DNA of 64,000 bases from Hyphomicrobiales bacterium. GTDB taxonomy: Bacteria > Pseudomonadota > Alphaproteobacteria > Rhizobiales > Rhizobiaceae. Position 1 is the first letter of the stretch, and every line of letters starts with the position of its first letter. The stretch lies in NCBI GenBank assembly GCA_900472485.1, contig UCII01000006.1:1-64000 (forward strand), written 5' to 3'. Made by a program: the position numbers and the translations under genes. The notes under the pieces were generated by a model. That model searched no databases, had not been told where the DNA came from, and saw only the letters and a program-made list of their open reading frames with translations. This document shows, in pieces, positions 49,825 through 60,248 of this stretch.

Positions 49825-52778
49825 CGGCCTATCGTCTGTCGACCGGCGGTCTCGTCAATCGCAGCCGCCCGCTTTCCTTCCAGTTTGACGGCAAGGAAAT
49901 GAAGGGGCTGGAGGGCGATACACTCGCCGCGGCTCTCCTTGCCAACGACCAGATGCTGGTCGGACGCAGTTTCAAATATCACCGGCCGCGCGGCATTCTG
50001 ACGGCGGGCTCGGCCGAGCCGAACGCGCTCGTCACCATCGGCAAGGACGGGCGCACAGAACCGAATACGCGCGCCACTGTCGCCGAGCTTTATCAGGGCA
50101 TGGCGGCTGTGAGCCAGAATCGCTGGCCATCGCTGAAGCACGATTTCGGCTCGGTCAACAGTTTGCTCTCGCCCTTCCTGGGTGCCGGCTTCTACTACAA
50201 GACCTTCATGTGGCCGGCTGCCTTCTGGGAGAAGGTCTATGAGCCGATCATCCGGCGCGCTGCGGGCCTCGGCAAGGCGGTCATGCAGGCGGATCCGGAC
50301 CGTTACGAAAAGGCCTGGGCGCATTGCGATCTGCTTGTGATCGGTTCCGGTCCGGCGGGGCTCATGGCGGCTCTGACCGCTGCCCGCGCAGGCCTGCGTG
50401 TCGTATTGGCCGACGAAGGTTTTCGACTTGGCGGCTCGCTATTGTCGGAAAAACTGACGATAGGCGGCGCTTCTGCCGACGTTTTCGTGCAGGCGATCCT
50501 TCAGGAGCTGCAGAGCTTCGAGAACGTCACCTTGATGCCGCGCACCACCGTGTTCGGCTGGTATGACGGCAACGTTTTCGGTGCCGTCGAGAAGGTGCAG
50601 AAACATGTGGCGATGCCGTCGCCCGACTTGCCGGTCGAACGCCTCTGGCGCATCGCCGCCAAGCGCGCCATTCTCGCCTCGGGCGCCGAAGAGCGGCCGC
50701 TGGTGTTCGGCGGCAATGATCGCCCAGGCGTGATGATGGCCGGCGCCGTGCGCAGCTATCTCAATCGCTATGGCGTCGTTGCCGGGCAGAAGGTGGCGGT
50801 CTTCACCAATGGCGGCTCGGGCTACCGCACCGCGGCTGACCTCGCCGCTGCGGGCGTCGAGATTTCGGCAATCCTCGATACGCGCGCCGCTTCGGCCGAT
50901 GCTGCCCCCCAGGGCGTGCGCGTGGTTCGTGCGGCAAGCGTCCACGCGACCAAAGGCAAATATCGCATCAGCGGCGTCATCGCCGATCGCGGCGGCCTGG
51001 ATGAGCTGATCGCCTGCGATGCGCTGGCCATATCGGGCGGATGGTCGCCGATCATCCACCTTGCCTGCCAGAGGGGCGCCAAGCCGGTCTGGTCGGATGA
51101 GAAGCAGGCCTTCATGGTGCCGATTGTCTCTGGCGAGTTGGAGATTGCCGGCTCGGCTGCGGGCATCGAGAGCGTTTCCGGTTGTCTTACCGACGGGGCG
51201 GAAAAATCGCGAAAAATCGTTGAAGGTTTCGGCCACAAGGCTCATGAGGTTGAACTGCCCGAAGTGGAGGGCGAATATGATCCGTCCTTCGCGGCGATCT
51301 GGCATGTGCCGGGCGCGAAAGACAAGGCATTCATCGATTTCCAGAACGATGTCCACACCAAGGATCTTGGCCTCGCTTTGCGCGAAGGCTTCGGCCATGT
51401 GGAACATGCCAAGCGCTACACGACGAGCGGCATGGCCACGGATCAGGGCAAGCTCGGCAATGTCAACGCCGCCGGCATCATCGCCGGCATGCGCGGCGTC
51501 AGCCCGGCGGCCGTCGGCACGACGACATTCCGGCCGTTCTATACGCCAGTATCCTTTGGTGCACTGGCGGGAACCGCGCGCGACAAGCATGCGCAGCCGG
51601 TTCGGGAATCGCCGCTGCATGGATGGGCGAAGAAGAACGGCGCCAGCTTTGTCGAGGCCGGCCTCTGGTATCGTTCGTCCTGGTTTGCCCGGCCGGGCGA
51701 GAAGGGTTGGCGCGACAGCGTGGACCGCGAGGTTTTGAACGTGCGCAACAATGTCGGGATCTGCGACGTGTCGACGCTCGGCAAGATCGAGATTTTCGGC
51801 AAGGATGCGGCGGAGTTTCTCAACCGGCTCTATTCCAACGCCTTCCTGAAGCTGCCGATCGGCAAAGCCCGCTACGGCCTCATGTTGCGCGAGGACGGCA
51901 TGGTCTTCGATGACGGCACGACCAGCCGGCTGACGCCCGACCACTTTTTCATGACGACCACGACGGCGATGGCCGGCGAGGTGATGGCGCATATGGAATT
52001 CGCAGCGCAGACGCTTTGGCCGAAGCTAGACGTTCGTTTCGTGTCCTCGTCCGATCAGTGGGCGCAGATGGCGATTGCCGGTCCGAAGGCGCGGCTGGTG
52101 CTGGAGCAGATGGTCGAGGACGATATTTCCGACGCGTTCTTCCCGTTCCTTGCCGCTGCCGAAGTGATGCTGAAGGGCGGCCTCAGGGCGCGTCTGTTCC
52201 GCATCTCCTTCTCGGGCGAACTCGCCTATGAACTCGCGGTCCCGGCCGGCTACGGCGAGGCGGTCGCCGATGCCGTTATGGAAGCCGGCAAGGCGCATGG
52301 TATCTGCCCCTATGGCGTCGAAGCGCTCAACGTGCTGCGTATCGAGAAGGGGCACGTCACCCATAACGAGCTCGATGGCCGCACCACGCCTGACGATGTC
52401 GGGCTTGGCCGCATGATGTCGACGCAGAAGCCGGATTTCATCGGCAAGCGGCTGTCCACCCGCTTTGGTCTGACCGCCGCCGACCGCGGCCAGCTTGTGG
52501 GTCTGAAGCCGATCGATACGGCCAAGGAAATTCTCGCCGGAGCGCATATTTTGAAGGAGGGCGCGAGGCCTTCGACCGTGAACGATCAAGGGCATGTCTC
52601 CTCGGCGTGCTTCTCGCCGATGCTCGGTCATTCCATTGCGCTCGCTTTCCTGAAGTCGGGCCGGGAGCGCATCGGCGAGCGCGTGGTCGTCTGGGATGGA
52701 TTGCGGGGTGAGGAAGTGGCGGCAGAGGTCTGCAGCCCCGTCTTCATCGATCCCGACAACAAGAAGCTTCTGGGGTAA
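49821..52778 (+). CDS. soxA: Sarcosine oxidase alpha subunit
   Basis: This 985-residue subunit has an N-terminal ferredoxin-like domain (FKYHRPRGILTAGSAEPNA), a NAD-binding Rossmann domain starting LLVIGSGPAGLMAALTAARA near residue 172, and a C-terminal folate-binding GcvT-like domain from about 600 to the end, which captures formaldehyde as 5,10-methylene-tetrahydrofolate. EALNVLRIEKGHVTHNELDG is a conserved folate segment. Length is standard. It lies in the soxBDAG operon. Confidence 0.95.
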   Translation: MTAYRLSTGGLVNRSRPLSFQFDGKEMKGLEGDTLAAALLANDQMLVGRSFKYHRPRGILTAGSAEPNALVTIGKDGRTEPNTRATVAELYQGMAAVSQNRWPSLKHDFGSVNSLLSPFLGAGFYYKTFMWPAAFWEKVYEPIIRRAAGLGKAVMQADPDRYEKAWAHCDLLVIGSGPAGLMAALTAARAGLRVVLADEGFRLGGSLLSEKLTIGGASADVFVQAILQELQSFENVTLMPRTTVFGWYDGNVFGAVEKVQKHVAMPSPDLPVERLWRIAAKRAILASGAEERPLVFGGNDRPGVMMAGAVRSYLNRYGVVAGQKVAVFTNGGSGYRTAADLAAAGVEISAILDTRAASADAAPQGVRVVRAASVHATKGKYRISGVIADRGGLDELIACDALAISGGWSPIIHLACQRGAKPVWSDEKQAFMVPIVSGELEIAGSAAGIESVSGCLTDGAEKSRKIVEGFGHKAHEVELPEVEGEYDPSFAAIWHVPGAKDKAFIDFQNDVHTKDLGLALREGFGHVEHAKRYTTSGMATDQGKLGNVNAAGIIAGMRGVSPAAVGTTTFRPFYTPVSFGALAGTARDKHAQPVRESPLHGWAKKNGASFVEAGLWYRSSWFARPGEKGWRDSVDREVLNVRNNVGICDVSTLGKIEIFGKDAAEFLNRLYSNAFLKLPIGKARYGLMLREDGMVFDDGTTSRLTPDHFFMTTTTAMAGEVMAHMEFAAQTLWPKLDVRFVSSSDQWAQMAIAGPKARLVLEQMVEDDISDAFFPFLAAAEVMLKGGLRARLFRISFSGELAYELAVPAGYGEAVADAVMEAGKAHGICPYGVEALNVLRIEKGHVTHNELDGRTTPDDVGLGRMMSTQKPDFIGKRLSTRFGLTAADRGQLVGLKPIDTAKEILAGAHILKEGARPSTVNDQGHVSSACFSPMLGHSIALAFLKSGRERIGERVVVWDGLRGEEVAAEVCSPVFIDPDNKKLLG

Positions 52779-52785
52779 GAGATCG

Positions 52786-53340
52786 ATGAGCGTTGCGTTT
52801 CAGAACAGGCATGTGCTGGAAGATCATATTTCCGGTTTCGAGGCTGCCGCAAATCCGAATCATCTCGCCGTCGTGCGCCGGCCGGCGATCTTCTCCGTGC
52901 TCGCGAAGGCCGGGGAGCAGGATAGCGTTTTAGCGAGCCTCAAGGCGCTGAAGGATGTATCGGTTCGCGATGTCGGGCCGAGGGAATGGTTCGTTGTGTC
53001 GGACGCGCTTGGTGCCGATAGCGTTGCGCGGGATCTCTTCACGCTCGATCCCGCCCGGGCCTCTTTCTTCGAGCAAAGCGACGGCCGCGTGCTGCTGCGC
53101 ATTTCCGGCCCCAGCGTCCGCCGTGTTCTCGCCAAATGCGTGGCTGTCGATCTGCATCCGCAGGTCTTTGCCGAAGGGCAGTCAGCCAACATGCTGTGCT
53201 GCCATGTCAGCGCCAATGTTGCCCGCACCGGTCCCGATCACTTCGAAATCATCGTGCCGCGTTCCTATGCCGGCAGCGTCTTCGAAGAGATCATGGAGAT
53301 GGGGCGGGAGTTTGCGCTCACGGCCGGTTTCGCCGATTGA
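52786..53340 (+). CDS. soxG: Sarcosine oxidase gamma subunit
   Basis: This 184-residue subunit completes the heterotetramer. It resembles a half GcvT domain (VVSDALGADSVARDLF, LRISGPSVRRVLAKCVAVDL) and aids assembly. The ATG at 52786 follows the soxA stop by seven bases, with TAAGAGATCG upstream; the earlier in-frame region overlaps soxA. It ends the sox operon; 217 bp separate it from the next dehydrogenase gene. Confidence 0.93.
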   Translation: MSVAFQNRHVLEDHISGFEAAANPNHLAVVRRPAIFSVLAKAGEQDSVLASLKALKDVSVRDVGPREWFVVSDALGADSVARDLFTLDPARASFFEQSDGRVLLRISGPSVRRVLAKCVAVDLHPQVFAEGQSANMLCCHVSANVARTGPDHFEIIVPRSYAGSVFEEIMEMGREFALTAGFAD

Positions 53341-53557
53341 GAATCCCTATGTTGCCGATGTCCAATGACTTGCCAGCCGGCTTGCGCTGCCCATAGCGGA
53401 TGGCGCGATCCGAACAATTGCGATGGCGCAAACAGACATATCGGTTTCGCAGTTCGGGCTATTTGGCCTATCGGATAGTCTCTAGGTTTCCTCTCAAATA
53501 AGGCCGGTCGCGCGGGAAGACACCCGGCGGCTTCGCGCCGAAAACAGGGGATTCCCA

Positions 53558-55984
53558 ATGAAAAGCCATGCCAAGGTCGTCGTCATCGGTGGCGGTGTCG
53601 TCGGATGTTCGGTGCTCTATCACCTGACGAAATTCGGCTGGACGGATGTGGTGTTGCTCGAACGCTCCGAGCTTACATCCGGCTCGACCTGGCATGCGGC
53701 AGGCGGCATGCATACGATCAACGGCGATCCGAACGTTGCCAAGCTGCAGAAATATACGGTCGAGCTCTACAAGGAGATCGAAGAGTATTCGGGCCAGGAT
53801 ATCGGGCTGCACCTGACTTCCGGCCTCATGCTGGCGGCCACCCCGCAGCGCTTCGACTGGCTGAAATCCATTCTCGCCAAGGGCCGCTACAATGGCCTTG
53901 AAGCGACGCTGCTGACGCCGAAGGAAGCGCATGAGATGATGCCGCTCCTCGATCCCGATCAGTTCGTCGGCGCTCTTTACGATCCCGTCGAAGGTCATCT
54001 CGATCCCTATGGTACCACGCATGCCTATGCCCGCTCCGCCAAGAAGAACGGAGCGGAAATCTATCTGCATACCAAGGTCGAAGAGCTGGTGCAGCGCGAG
54101 GATGGTTCCTGGCGCGTCATCACCAATCAGGGTGAGATCATCGCCGAGCATGTCGTCAACGCCGCCGGCCTCTGGGCGCGCGAAGTCGGCCGCATGGTTG
54201 GGCTGGAGCTGCCGGTGCTTGCGATGGAGCACATGTATCTCATCACCGAGGACATGTCCGAGGTCATCGACTTCAACAAGACGACAGGCAAGGAGCTGAT
54301 GCATTGCGTGGATTTCGACGGCGAGATCTATCTGCGCCAGGAGCGGCAGGGCATGCTGATGGGCACCTATGAAAAGGCCTGCCGTCCATGGTCGCCGCTA
54401 ACGACGTCCTGGGATTTCGGCCACGAGCTGCTGGCCGAGGATATCGAGCGCATCACGCCGGAGCTCGAAGTCGGTTTCCGCCATTTCCCGGCTTTCAACA
54501 ATGCCGGCATCAAAAGGATCATCAACGGTCCCTTCACCTTCTCGCCGGATGGCAATCCGCTTGTCGGCCCGGTCCGTGGCTTGAGGAACTACTGGTCGGC
54601 CTGCGCTGTCATGGCTGGCTTCAGCCAAGGCGGCGGTGTTGGTTTGGCGCTCGCCAACTGGATGATCTACGGCGATCCGGGCTTCGACGTCTTCGCCATG
54701 GATGTTTCGCGCTATGGCGACTACGCGACGCTCGCCTATACGAATGCCAAGGTGCGCGAGAACTATGCCCGCCGCTTCTCGATCCGCTATCCGAATGAGG
54801 AGCTGCCGGCGGCACGTCCGCTACTGACGACGCCGATCTACGACAAGCTGAAGGAAGCCGGCGGTGTATTCGGCGCCTATTATGGTCTCGAGCAAGCCCT
54901 GTGGTTCGCGCCGAAGGGGGAGGTCGACCAATTCTCCTGGCGCCGCTCCAACGATTTCAATGTCGTCGGCGCGGAAGCCAAGGCGGTGCGCGAGAGCGTC
55001 GGCCTGATGGAGACCTCGGGTTTTGCCAAATATTCGGTCAAGGGGCCGGGTGCGGAAGCTTTCCTCGACACGCTGTTGACCTGCCGCATTCCCGCCATTG
55101 GCCGCATGACGCTGGCGCCGATGCTGAAGCATGACGGCAAGCTGATCGGCGATTTCACGCTGGCGAAGCTGGGCGAGGGGGTTTTCCTTCTCATCGGCTC
55201 CGGCATCGCCGAAGCCTACCATATGCGCTGGTTCGAAAGCCTGCTGCCGAAGGACGGCTCAGTCCGGCTCGAAGCACTCGGCCTTTCGCTTCTCGGCCTC
55301 TCTATCGCCGGCCCGAACGCCCGCAAGCTGCTGCAGAAGCTGACCCATCAGGATCTTTCCACAGCCGCTTTCCCCTTCATGTCCATTCGCCGCATGGATA
55401 TCGGCATGGCGCCTGCGATCGTCGGCCGCGTCTCCTATACGGGCGATCTCGGCTACGAAATTTGGATGAAGCCGGAACATCAGCGCTACATTTTCGACCT
55501 TCTGATGGAGGAGGGGGGCGAGTTCAATATTCGTCTCTTTGGCTTGAGGGCGCTGAATGTGCTGCGTCTCGACAAATCCTACGGCAGCTGGGCGCGCGAA
55601 TACCGACCGCTCTACGGGCCGTTCGAGGCTGGCCTCAACCGATTCGTGGCGCTGTCCAAGGAGGCCGATTTCATCGGCAAGGCGGCGGCCGCCCAGGAAA
55701 AGGCGGAGGGCGGCACGCTGCGCCTGCGAACCTTCATCCTCTCGGCCAGGGATGCCGATGTCATCGGCGATGAGCCGATCTATCACAACGGTGCGGTCTG
55801 CGGCTGGGTGACGTCAGGCGGCTATGCTCACGTTTCCGGTCTTTCCGTCGCTGTGGGCTACGTGCCGAAGGAAATCGCCGACGAGGCGCAGGGCTGGTCG
55901 ATCGAGCTGCTCGGCGAGCTCTTGCCGGCAAGGCTGCAGGCCGAGCCGCTGTTCGATGCGGATGGTGCGAGGATGCGGGCGTAA
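53558..55984 (+). CDS. FAD-dependent oxidoreductase-GcvT fusion (dimethylglycine dehydrogenase-like)
   Basis: This 808-residue protein has an N-terminal DAO-type FAD domain (VVVIGGGVVGCSVLYHL) and a folate-binding GcvT domain from about 430. His46 in SGSTWHAAGG is the probable covalent FAD site, matching the TWHAAG motif of mammalian dimethylglycine dehydrogenase. It should demethylate dimethylglycine or sarcosine and load the methyl group onto tetrahydrofolate. It is a paralogue of the protein encoded at 17138-19585. Being downstream of soxBDAG, it could supply sarcosine to the oxidase. Confidence 0.92.
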   Translation: MKSHAKVVVIGGGVVGCSVLYHLTKFGWTDVVLLERSELTSGSTWHAAGGMHTINGDPNVAKLQKYTVELYKEIEEYSGQDIGLHLTSGLMLAATPQRFDWLKSILAKGRYNGLEATLLTPKEAHEMMPLLDPDQFVGALYDPVEGHLDPYGTTHAYARSAKKNGAEIYLHTKVEELVQREDGSWRVITNQGEIIAEHVVNAAGLWAREVGRMVGLELPVLAMEHMYLITEDMSEVIDFNKTTGKELMHCVDFDGEIYLRQERQGMLMGTYEKACRPWSPLTTSWDFGHELLAEDIERITPELEVGFRHFPAFNNAGIKRIINGPFTFSPDGNPLVGPVRGLRNYWSACAVMAGFSQGGGVGLALANWMIYGDPGFDVFAMDVSRYGDYATLAYTNAKVRENYARRFSIRYPNEELPAARPLLTTPIYDKLKEAGGVFGAYYGLEQALWFAPKGEVDQFSWRRSNDFNVVGAEAKAVRESVGLMETSGFAKYSVKGPGAEAFLDTLLTCRIPAIGRMTLAPMLKHDGKLIGDFTLAKLGEGVFLLIGSGIAEAYHMRWFESLLPKDGSVRLEALGLSLLGLSIAGPNARKLLQKLTHQDLSTAAFPFMSIRRMDIGMAPAIVGRVSYTGDLGYEIWMKPEHQRYIFDLLMEEGGEFNIRLFGLRALNVLRLDKSYGSWAREYRPLYGPFEAGLNRFVALSKEADFIGKAAAAQEKAEGGTLRLRTFILSARDADVIGDEPIYHNGAVCGWVTSGGYAHVSGLSVAVGYVPKEIADEAQGWSIELLGELLPARLQAEPLFDADGARMRA

Positions 55985-56008
55985 CGTCGCGGTTCAGACG
56001 ACCATTAT

Positions 56009-56034
56009 GGCGGGCCCTGGCGAGGCCCGCCTTT
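56009..56034 (+). terminator. Terminator after the dimethylglycine dehydrogenase-like gene
   Basis: GGCGGGCC (56009-56016) pairs with GGCCCGCC (56024-56031) around a 7-base loop, followed only by TTTG. The T-tract is weak. Confidence 0.7.
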
Positions 56035-56292
56035 GACAAGAGCTCTTCAGAGTGCAGGCGTCGTTTGACGGTTTTGGCTAATTTTGAGCCATGGCCTGCC
56101 GCTTTCGTGCCATTTTTGGTCGGATTCGCATCAGCGCACGGCGATTTGAAAAGAATTTGTCAATTTCTCGCCTTTTTGGCTTCACATTTCCTTCGAAACC
56201 AGTATGGAATCGCGGCCATAGGCCTCTAGAAGGAACCTAAAAAAGTAATAAGAGATGTGGTCGTATGACGCCGCATCCAGGGGAAATGATAT
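56035..56292 (+). promoter_or_regulatory. Upstream region of the bra/liv operon
   Basis: The 258 bp between the terminator and livH become AT-rich in the second half and must contain the operon promoter. CAGGGGAAATGATAT gives the ribosome site. I recognise no specific operator. Confidence 0.4.
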
Positions 56293-57195
56293 ATGGATTA
56301 TTTTATCCAGCAGCTCTTAAACGGGCTGACTCTCGGGTCGATCTACGGCCTGATCGCCATTGGTTACACCATGGTTTACGGCATCATCGGCATGATCAAT
56401 TTTGCCCACGGTGATGTTTTCATGCTTGGCGGCTTTGCCGCTCTCATCACCTATCTGGTTCTCGTTTCGCTCTTCGCCGGCCTGCCGGTCGCGATCATGC
56501 TGCTCGTCATGCTGATCGTCGCCATGCTGATGACGAGCCTGTGGAACTGGGTGATCGAGCGGGTGGCTTATCGGCCGCTGCGCGGTTCGTTCCGCCTCGC
56601 GCCGCTGATCACGGCGATCGGCATGTCGATCGTTCTGTCGAACTTCATCCAGGTCGCACAGGGGCCGCGCAACAAGCCGATCCCGACGCTGGTGGGTGAT
56701 GTCTACAACTTCGGCGGCGTCTCGCTGTCGCTGAAGCAGATCATAGTCTTCATCGTCACCGTGGTGCTGCTCGTCGCCTTCTGGTATATCGTCAACAAGA
56801 CGGCGCTGGGGCGTGCTCAGCGGGCGACCGAACAGGATCGCAAGATGGCGGCACTGCTCGGCATCAATGTCGACCGCACCATCTCCATCACCTTCATCAT
56901 GGGTGCCGCTCTCGCTGCTGTCGCCGGCACGATGTATCTGATGTATTATGGTGTCGCCAACTTCACGGACGGTTTCGTGCCTGGTGTCAAGGCTTTCACG
57001 GCGGCGGTCCTGGGCGGCATCGGCTCGCTTCCAGGCGCTGTTCTCGGCGGCCTGATGATCGGCTTCATCGAGTCGTTCTGGTCTGGCAATTTTCCCATCG
57101 CGTATAAGGATGTCGCCACATACGGCATCCTTGCCTACGTGCTGATCTTCAAGCCGACGGGTATTCTCGGTCGGCCGGAAGTCGAAAAGGTATAA
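56293..57195 (+). CDS. livH: Branched-chain/broad-specificity amino-acid ABC permease (LivH/BraD)
   Basis: This 300-residue inner-membrane permease has eight or so helices and the conserved start [20 protein letters not shown] read as a family hallmark, then [13 protein letters not shown] and the ATPase-contact loop near [17 protein letters not shown]. Length is standard. It is the first gene of a five-component transporter whose order equals the braDEFGC operon of Rhizobium leguminosarum, which imports many amino acids including GABA. Confidence 0.95.
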   Translation: MDYFIQQLLNGLTLGSIYGLIAIGYTMVYGIIGMINFAHGDVFMLGGFAALITYLVLVSLFAGLPVAIMLLVMLIVAMLMTSLWNWVIERVAYRPLRGSFRLAPLITAIGMSIVLSNFIQVAQGPRNKPIPTLVGDVYNFGGVSLSLKQIIVFIVTVVLLVAFWYIVNKTALGRAQRATEQDRKMAALLGINVDRTISITFIMGAALAAVAGTMYLMYYGVANFTDGFVPGVKAFTAAVLGGIGSLPGAVLGGLMIGFIESFWSGNFPIAYKDVATYGILAYVLIFKPTGILGRPEVEKV

Positions 57196-57199
57196 CGCC

Positions 57200-58624
57200 A
57201 TGGCAAATTCAAACTTCGTTGCAGGCAAGACCGCGCCCGGCCTTGTCCAGAAAGGGATTACGGACGCCTTCTGGACTGCGATCATCGCCTTCGGCATGTT
57301 CGTCCTCTATATCGGTCTCAAGACCGATCAGAATATGGACAACAAGCTGATCATCGTGCAGCGCTGGGGCCTTCTGGCGACCATTGTCGCGATCGCCGCT
57401 GTCGGCCGCTTCATCATGACGGTCTTCGTCCAGCCGTATCTGGCGGCGCGAAAGGCAGCCAGGGCCAAGGTCGTGCAGGTGGAGGGCGAGCCAAGCTTCG
57501 TCTCCAAGCATTTCAACACGATTGCCCTTGTGCTTCTGCTGATCTATCCGCTGGCGGCGGTGGCAATCCTTGGGCCGCAAGGCGCGCTGACCTATGTCGA
57601 CAATTTCGGCATTCAGATCCTCATCTATGTGATGCTTGCCTGGGGTCTGAATATCGTCGTTGGCCTCGCCGGTCTGCTCGACTTGGGATATGTCGCCTTC
57701 TATGCGGTCGGCGCCTATTCCTATGCTCTGCTGTCGACGCATTTCGGCCTGTCCTTCTGGCTCCTCCTGCCGTTGTCGGGCATTCTTGCCGCGCTTTGGG
57801 GCATGATTCTGGGCTTTCCGGTGCTGCGTCTGCGGGGCGACTATCTGGCCATCGTCACGCTTGCCTTCGGTGAAATCATCCGCATCGTGCTGACCAACTG
57901 GACCGACGTGACGCAGGGAAGCTTCGGCATCTCCAACATCACCAAGGCATCGCTTTTCGGCCTGTACACCTTCGATATGAAGGACCCGCACAACTTCGTC
58001 CGCAGTTTCGGTCTGCCGATCTCGTCGGCCTGGTACAAGGTTTTCCTGTTCTACGTGATCCTGCTGCTCTGCATGCTGACCGCCTATGTCACCATCAGGC
58101 TGCGCCGCATGCCGATCGGACGTGCGTGGGAAGCGTTGCGTGAGGATGAAATCGCCTGCCGTTCGCTCGGCATCAATACGGTGACCACAAAGCTGACGGC
58201 TTTTGCCACCGGAGCCATGTTCGGCGGCTTTGCCGGCTCCTTCTTTGCGGCGCGTCAGGGCTTCGTCTCGCCGGAATCCTTCGTGTTCCTCGAATCTGCT
58301 GTGATCCTCGCGATCGTCGTCCTCGGCGGCATGGGGTCGCTGAAGGGCATCGCGATTGCCGCGATCGCCATGATTGGCGGCACCGAATTGCTGCGCAACA
58401 TGAGCTTCCTCAAGACCGGGCTGGTCTTCGGCGATACGACGATCATTCCCGGTTTCGGACCGGACTTCACACCGGAACTCTACCGCATGCTGATCTTCGG
58501 TCTTGCCATGGTAGTGGTGATGATCTTCAAGCCGCGCGGCTTTGTCGGCACGCGCGAGCCGACCGCTTTCCTCAAGGAGCGAAAAGCGGTTTCAGGCAGC
58601 TTTACCAAGGAGGGCCACGGCTGA
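57200..58624 (+). CDS. livM: Amino-acid ABC permease (LivM/BraE)
   Basis: This 474-residue second permease has an N-terminal extension of about 120 residues with extra membrane segments ([33 protein letters not shown]), normal in rhizobial BraE. The core holds [20 protein letters not shown] and the EAA-like loop [21 protein letters not shown] read in parts. Its stop overlaps the livG start (TGATG). Confidence 0.95.
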   Translation: MANSNFVAGKTAPGLVQKGITDAFWTAIIAFGMFVLYIGLKTDQNMDNKLIIVQRWGLLATIVAIAAVGRFIMTVFVQPYLAARKAARAKVVQVEGEPSFVSKHFNTIALVLLLIYPLAAVAILGPQGALTYVDNFGIQILIYVMLAWGLNIVVGLAGLLDLGYVAFYAVGAYSYALLSTHFGLSFWLLLPLSGILAALWGMILGFPVLRLRGDYLAIVTLAFGEIIRIVLTNWTDVTQGSFGISNITKASLFGLYTFDMKDPHNFVRSFGLPISSAWYKVFLFYVILLLCMLTAYVTIRLRRMPIGRAWEALREDEIACRSLGINTVTTKLTAFATGAMFGGFAGSFFAARQGFVSPESFVFLESAVILAIVVLGGMGSLKGIAIAAIAMIGGTELLRNMSFLKTGLVFGDTTIIPGFGPDFTPELYRMLIFGLAMVVVMIFKPRGFVGTREPTAFLKERKAVSGSFTKEGHG

Positions 58625-59496
58625 TGAACGCTGTGACCGCAAACCCCAGCGACGTCCTCTTGAAGGTCGATCACCTGTCGATGAAGTTCGGCGGCCTGAT
58701 GGCGATCAACGACTTCTCGTTCGAGGCCAAGCGTGGCGATATCACCGCGCTGATCGGGCCGAACGGTGCCGGCAAGACCACCGTGTTCAACTGCATCACC
58801 GGCTTCTACAAGCCGACGATGGGCATGCTTACGCTACAGCAGAAGAGCGGCAAGGAATATCTCCTGGAACGGCTGCCGGATTTTCGCATCACGCGCGAAG
58901 CCAAGGTGGCGCGTACCTTCCAGAATATCCGCCTGTTTTCGGGCCTCACGGTGCTCGAAAACCTGCTGGTGGCGCAGCATAACAAGCTGATGCGTGCCTC
59001 CGGCTACACGATCCTCGGTCTGCTCGGCATCGGTCCCTATCGAGCCGAAGCGAAGAACGCGATCGAATTGGCGCGCTTCTGGCTCGAAAAGGCCGATCTC
59101 ATCGATCGCGCCGACGATCCTGCAGGCGATCTTCCTTACGGCGCGCAACGCCGCTTGGAAATCGCGCGCGCCATGTGCACGGGGCCGGAACTGCTTTGCC
59201 TGGACGAGCCGGCTGCCGGTCTCAATCCTCGCGAGTCTCTGGTCCTCAACGAATTCCTTCGCAGTATCCGCAAGGACACCGGCACATCGATCCTGCTGAT
59301 CGAACACGACATGTCCGTGGTCATGGAAATTTCCGACCATGTCATCGTGCTCGAATATGGGCAGAAGATCGCCGATGGCACGCCGGATGAGGTCAAGAAT
59401 GATCCTCGCGTGATTGCCGCCTATCTCGGCGTCGAGGATGAGGAAGTGGAAGAGGTGATTGCCGAAGTCGAGCACCTCCAAGAGGGTGAACATTGA
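58624..59496 (+). CDS. livG: Amino-acid ABC ATPase (LivG/BraF)
   Basis: This 290-residue ATPase has Walker A GPNGAGKTT, the signature LPYGAQRRLEIARAM, Walker B LLCLDEPAAGLNPRE and the switch His in LIEHDMSVV. LivG differs from LivF by an insertion around residues 50-75, present here. The C-terminus is acidic (EDEEVEEVIAEVEHLQ). Its stop TGA overlaps the ATG of livF by one base. Confidence 0.95.
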   Translation: MNAVTANPSDVLLKVDHLSMKFGGLMAINDFSFEAKRGDITALIGPNGAGKTTVFNCITGFYKPTMGMLTLQQKSGKEYLLERLPDFRITREAKVARTFQNIRLFSGLTVLENLLVAQHNKLMRASGYTILGLLGIGPYRAEAKNAIELARFWLEKADLIDRADDPAGDLPYGAQRRLEIARAMCTGPELLCLDEPAAGLNPRESLVLNEFLRSIRKDTGTSILLIEHDMSVVMEISDHVIVLEYGQKIADGTPDEVKNDPRVIAAYLGVEDEEVEEVIAEVEHLQEGEH

Positions 59497-60224
59497 TGGC
59501 GGGGCAACCACTTCTCAAAGTTGCGGGTGTCGAAACCTATTACGGCAATATCCGCGCCCTTGCCGGCGTCGATATCGAAGTCAACAGCGGCGAGATCGTC
59601 AGCCTGATCGGCGCCAACGGCGCCGGCAAATCGACGCTGATGATGACGATCTGCGGCAGCCCGCAGGCGCGCACCGGTTCGGTCACCTTCGACGGCCGCG
59701 ATATCACGCGCATGCCGACGCATGAGATCGCGCGGCTTCGCATCGCGCAGTCGCCCGAGGGTCGGCGCATCTTTCCGCGCATGACCGTCTATGAAAACCT
59801 CCAGATGGGCGCGAGTCTCGACAAGCTCAAATATTTCAACGAGGACGTCGAGAAGATCTTCACGCTCTTCCCGCGCCTGAAGGAGCGCCAGTCGCAGCGC
59901 GGCGGAACGCTTTCGGGCGGCGAGCAGCAGATGTTGTCGATCGGCCGCGCGCTGATGGCGCGTCCCAAGCTGCTGCTCCTCGACGAGCCGTCGCTTGGCC
60001 TGGCGCCGCTGATCGTCAAGGGCATCTTCGAGGCGATCAAGGTCCTGAACCAGACCCAGGGGCTGACCGTGTTCCTCGTCGAGCAGAATGCTTTTGCGGC
60101 ACTCAAGCTTTCCGACCGCGCCTATGTGATGGTCAATGGCCGGGTGACGATGAGCGGTTCCGGCAAGGAACTGCTCGCCAATCCGGAGGTGCGCGCCGCC
60201 TATCTTGAAGGCGGTCACCATTGA
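59496..60224 (+). CDS. livF: Amino-acid ABC ATPase (LivF/BraG)
   Basis: This 242-residue ATPase has Walker A GANGAGKST, signature LSGGEQQMLSIGRAL, Walker B LLLLDEPSLGLAP and the switch region LVEQNAFAAL, where His is replaced by Gln as usual in LivF. The ATG at 59496 is preferred over the TTG at 59493. Translation is coupled to livG. Confidence 0.95.
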   Translation: MAGQPLLKVAGVETYYGNIRALAGVDIEVNSGEIVSLIGANGAGKSTLMMTICGSPQARTGSVTFDGRDITRMPTHEIARLRIAQSPEGRRIFPRMTVYENLQMGASLDKLKYFNEDVEKIFTLFPRLKERQSQRGGTLSGGEQQMLSIGRALMARPKLLLLDEPSLGLAPLIVKGIFEAIKVLNQTQGLTVFLVEQNAFAALKLSDRAYVMVNGRVTMSGSGKELLANPEVRAAYLEGGHH

Positions 60225-60248
60225 GTTTCGTTTCGCGGAGAATTTGAG

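Noticed and set aside
50439..51992. 517-codon minus-strand frame opposite soxA
   Set aside because: Shadow of soxA; Arg/His/Ala-rich composition without a domain.
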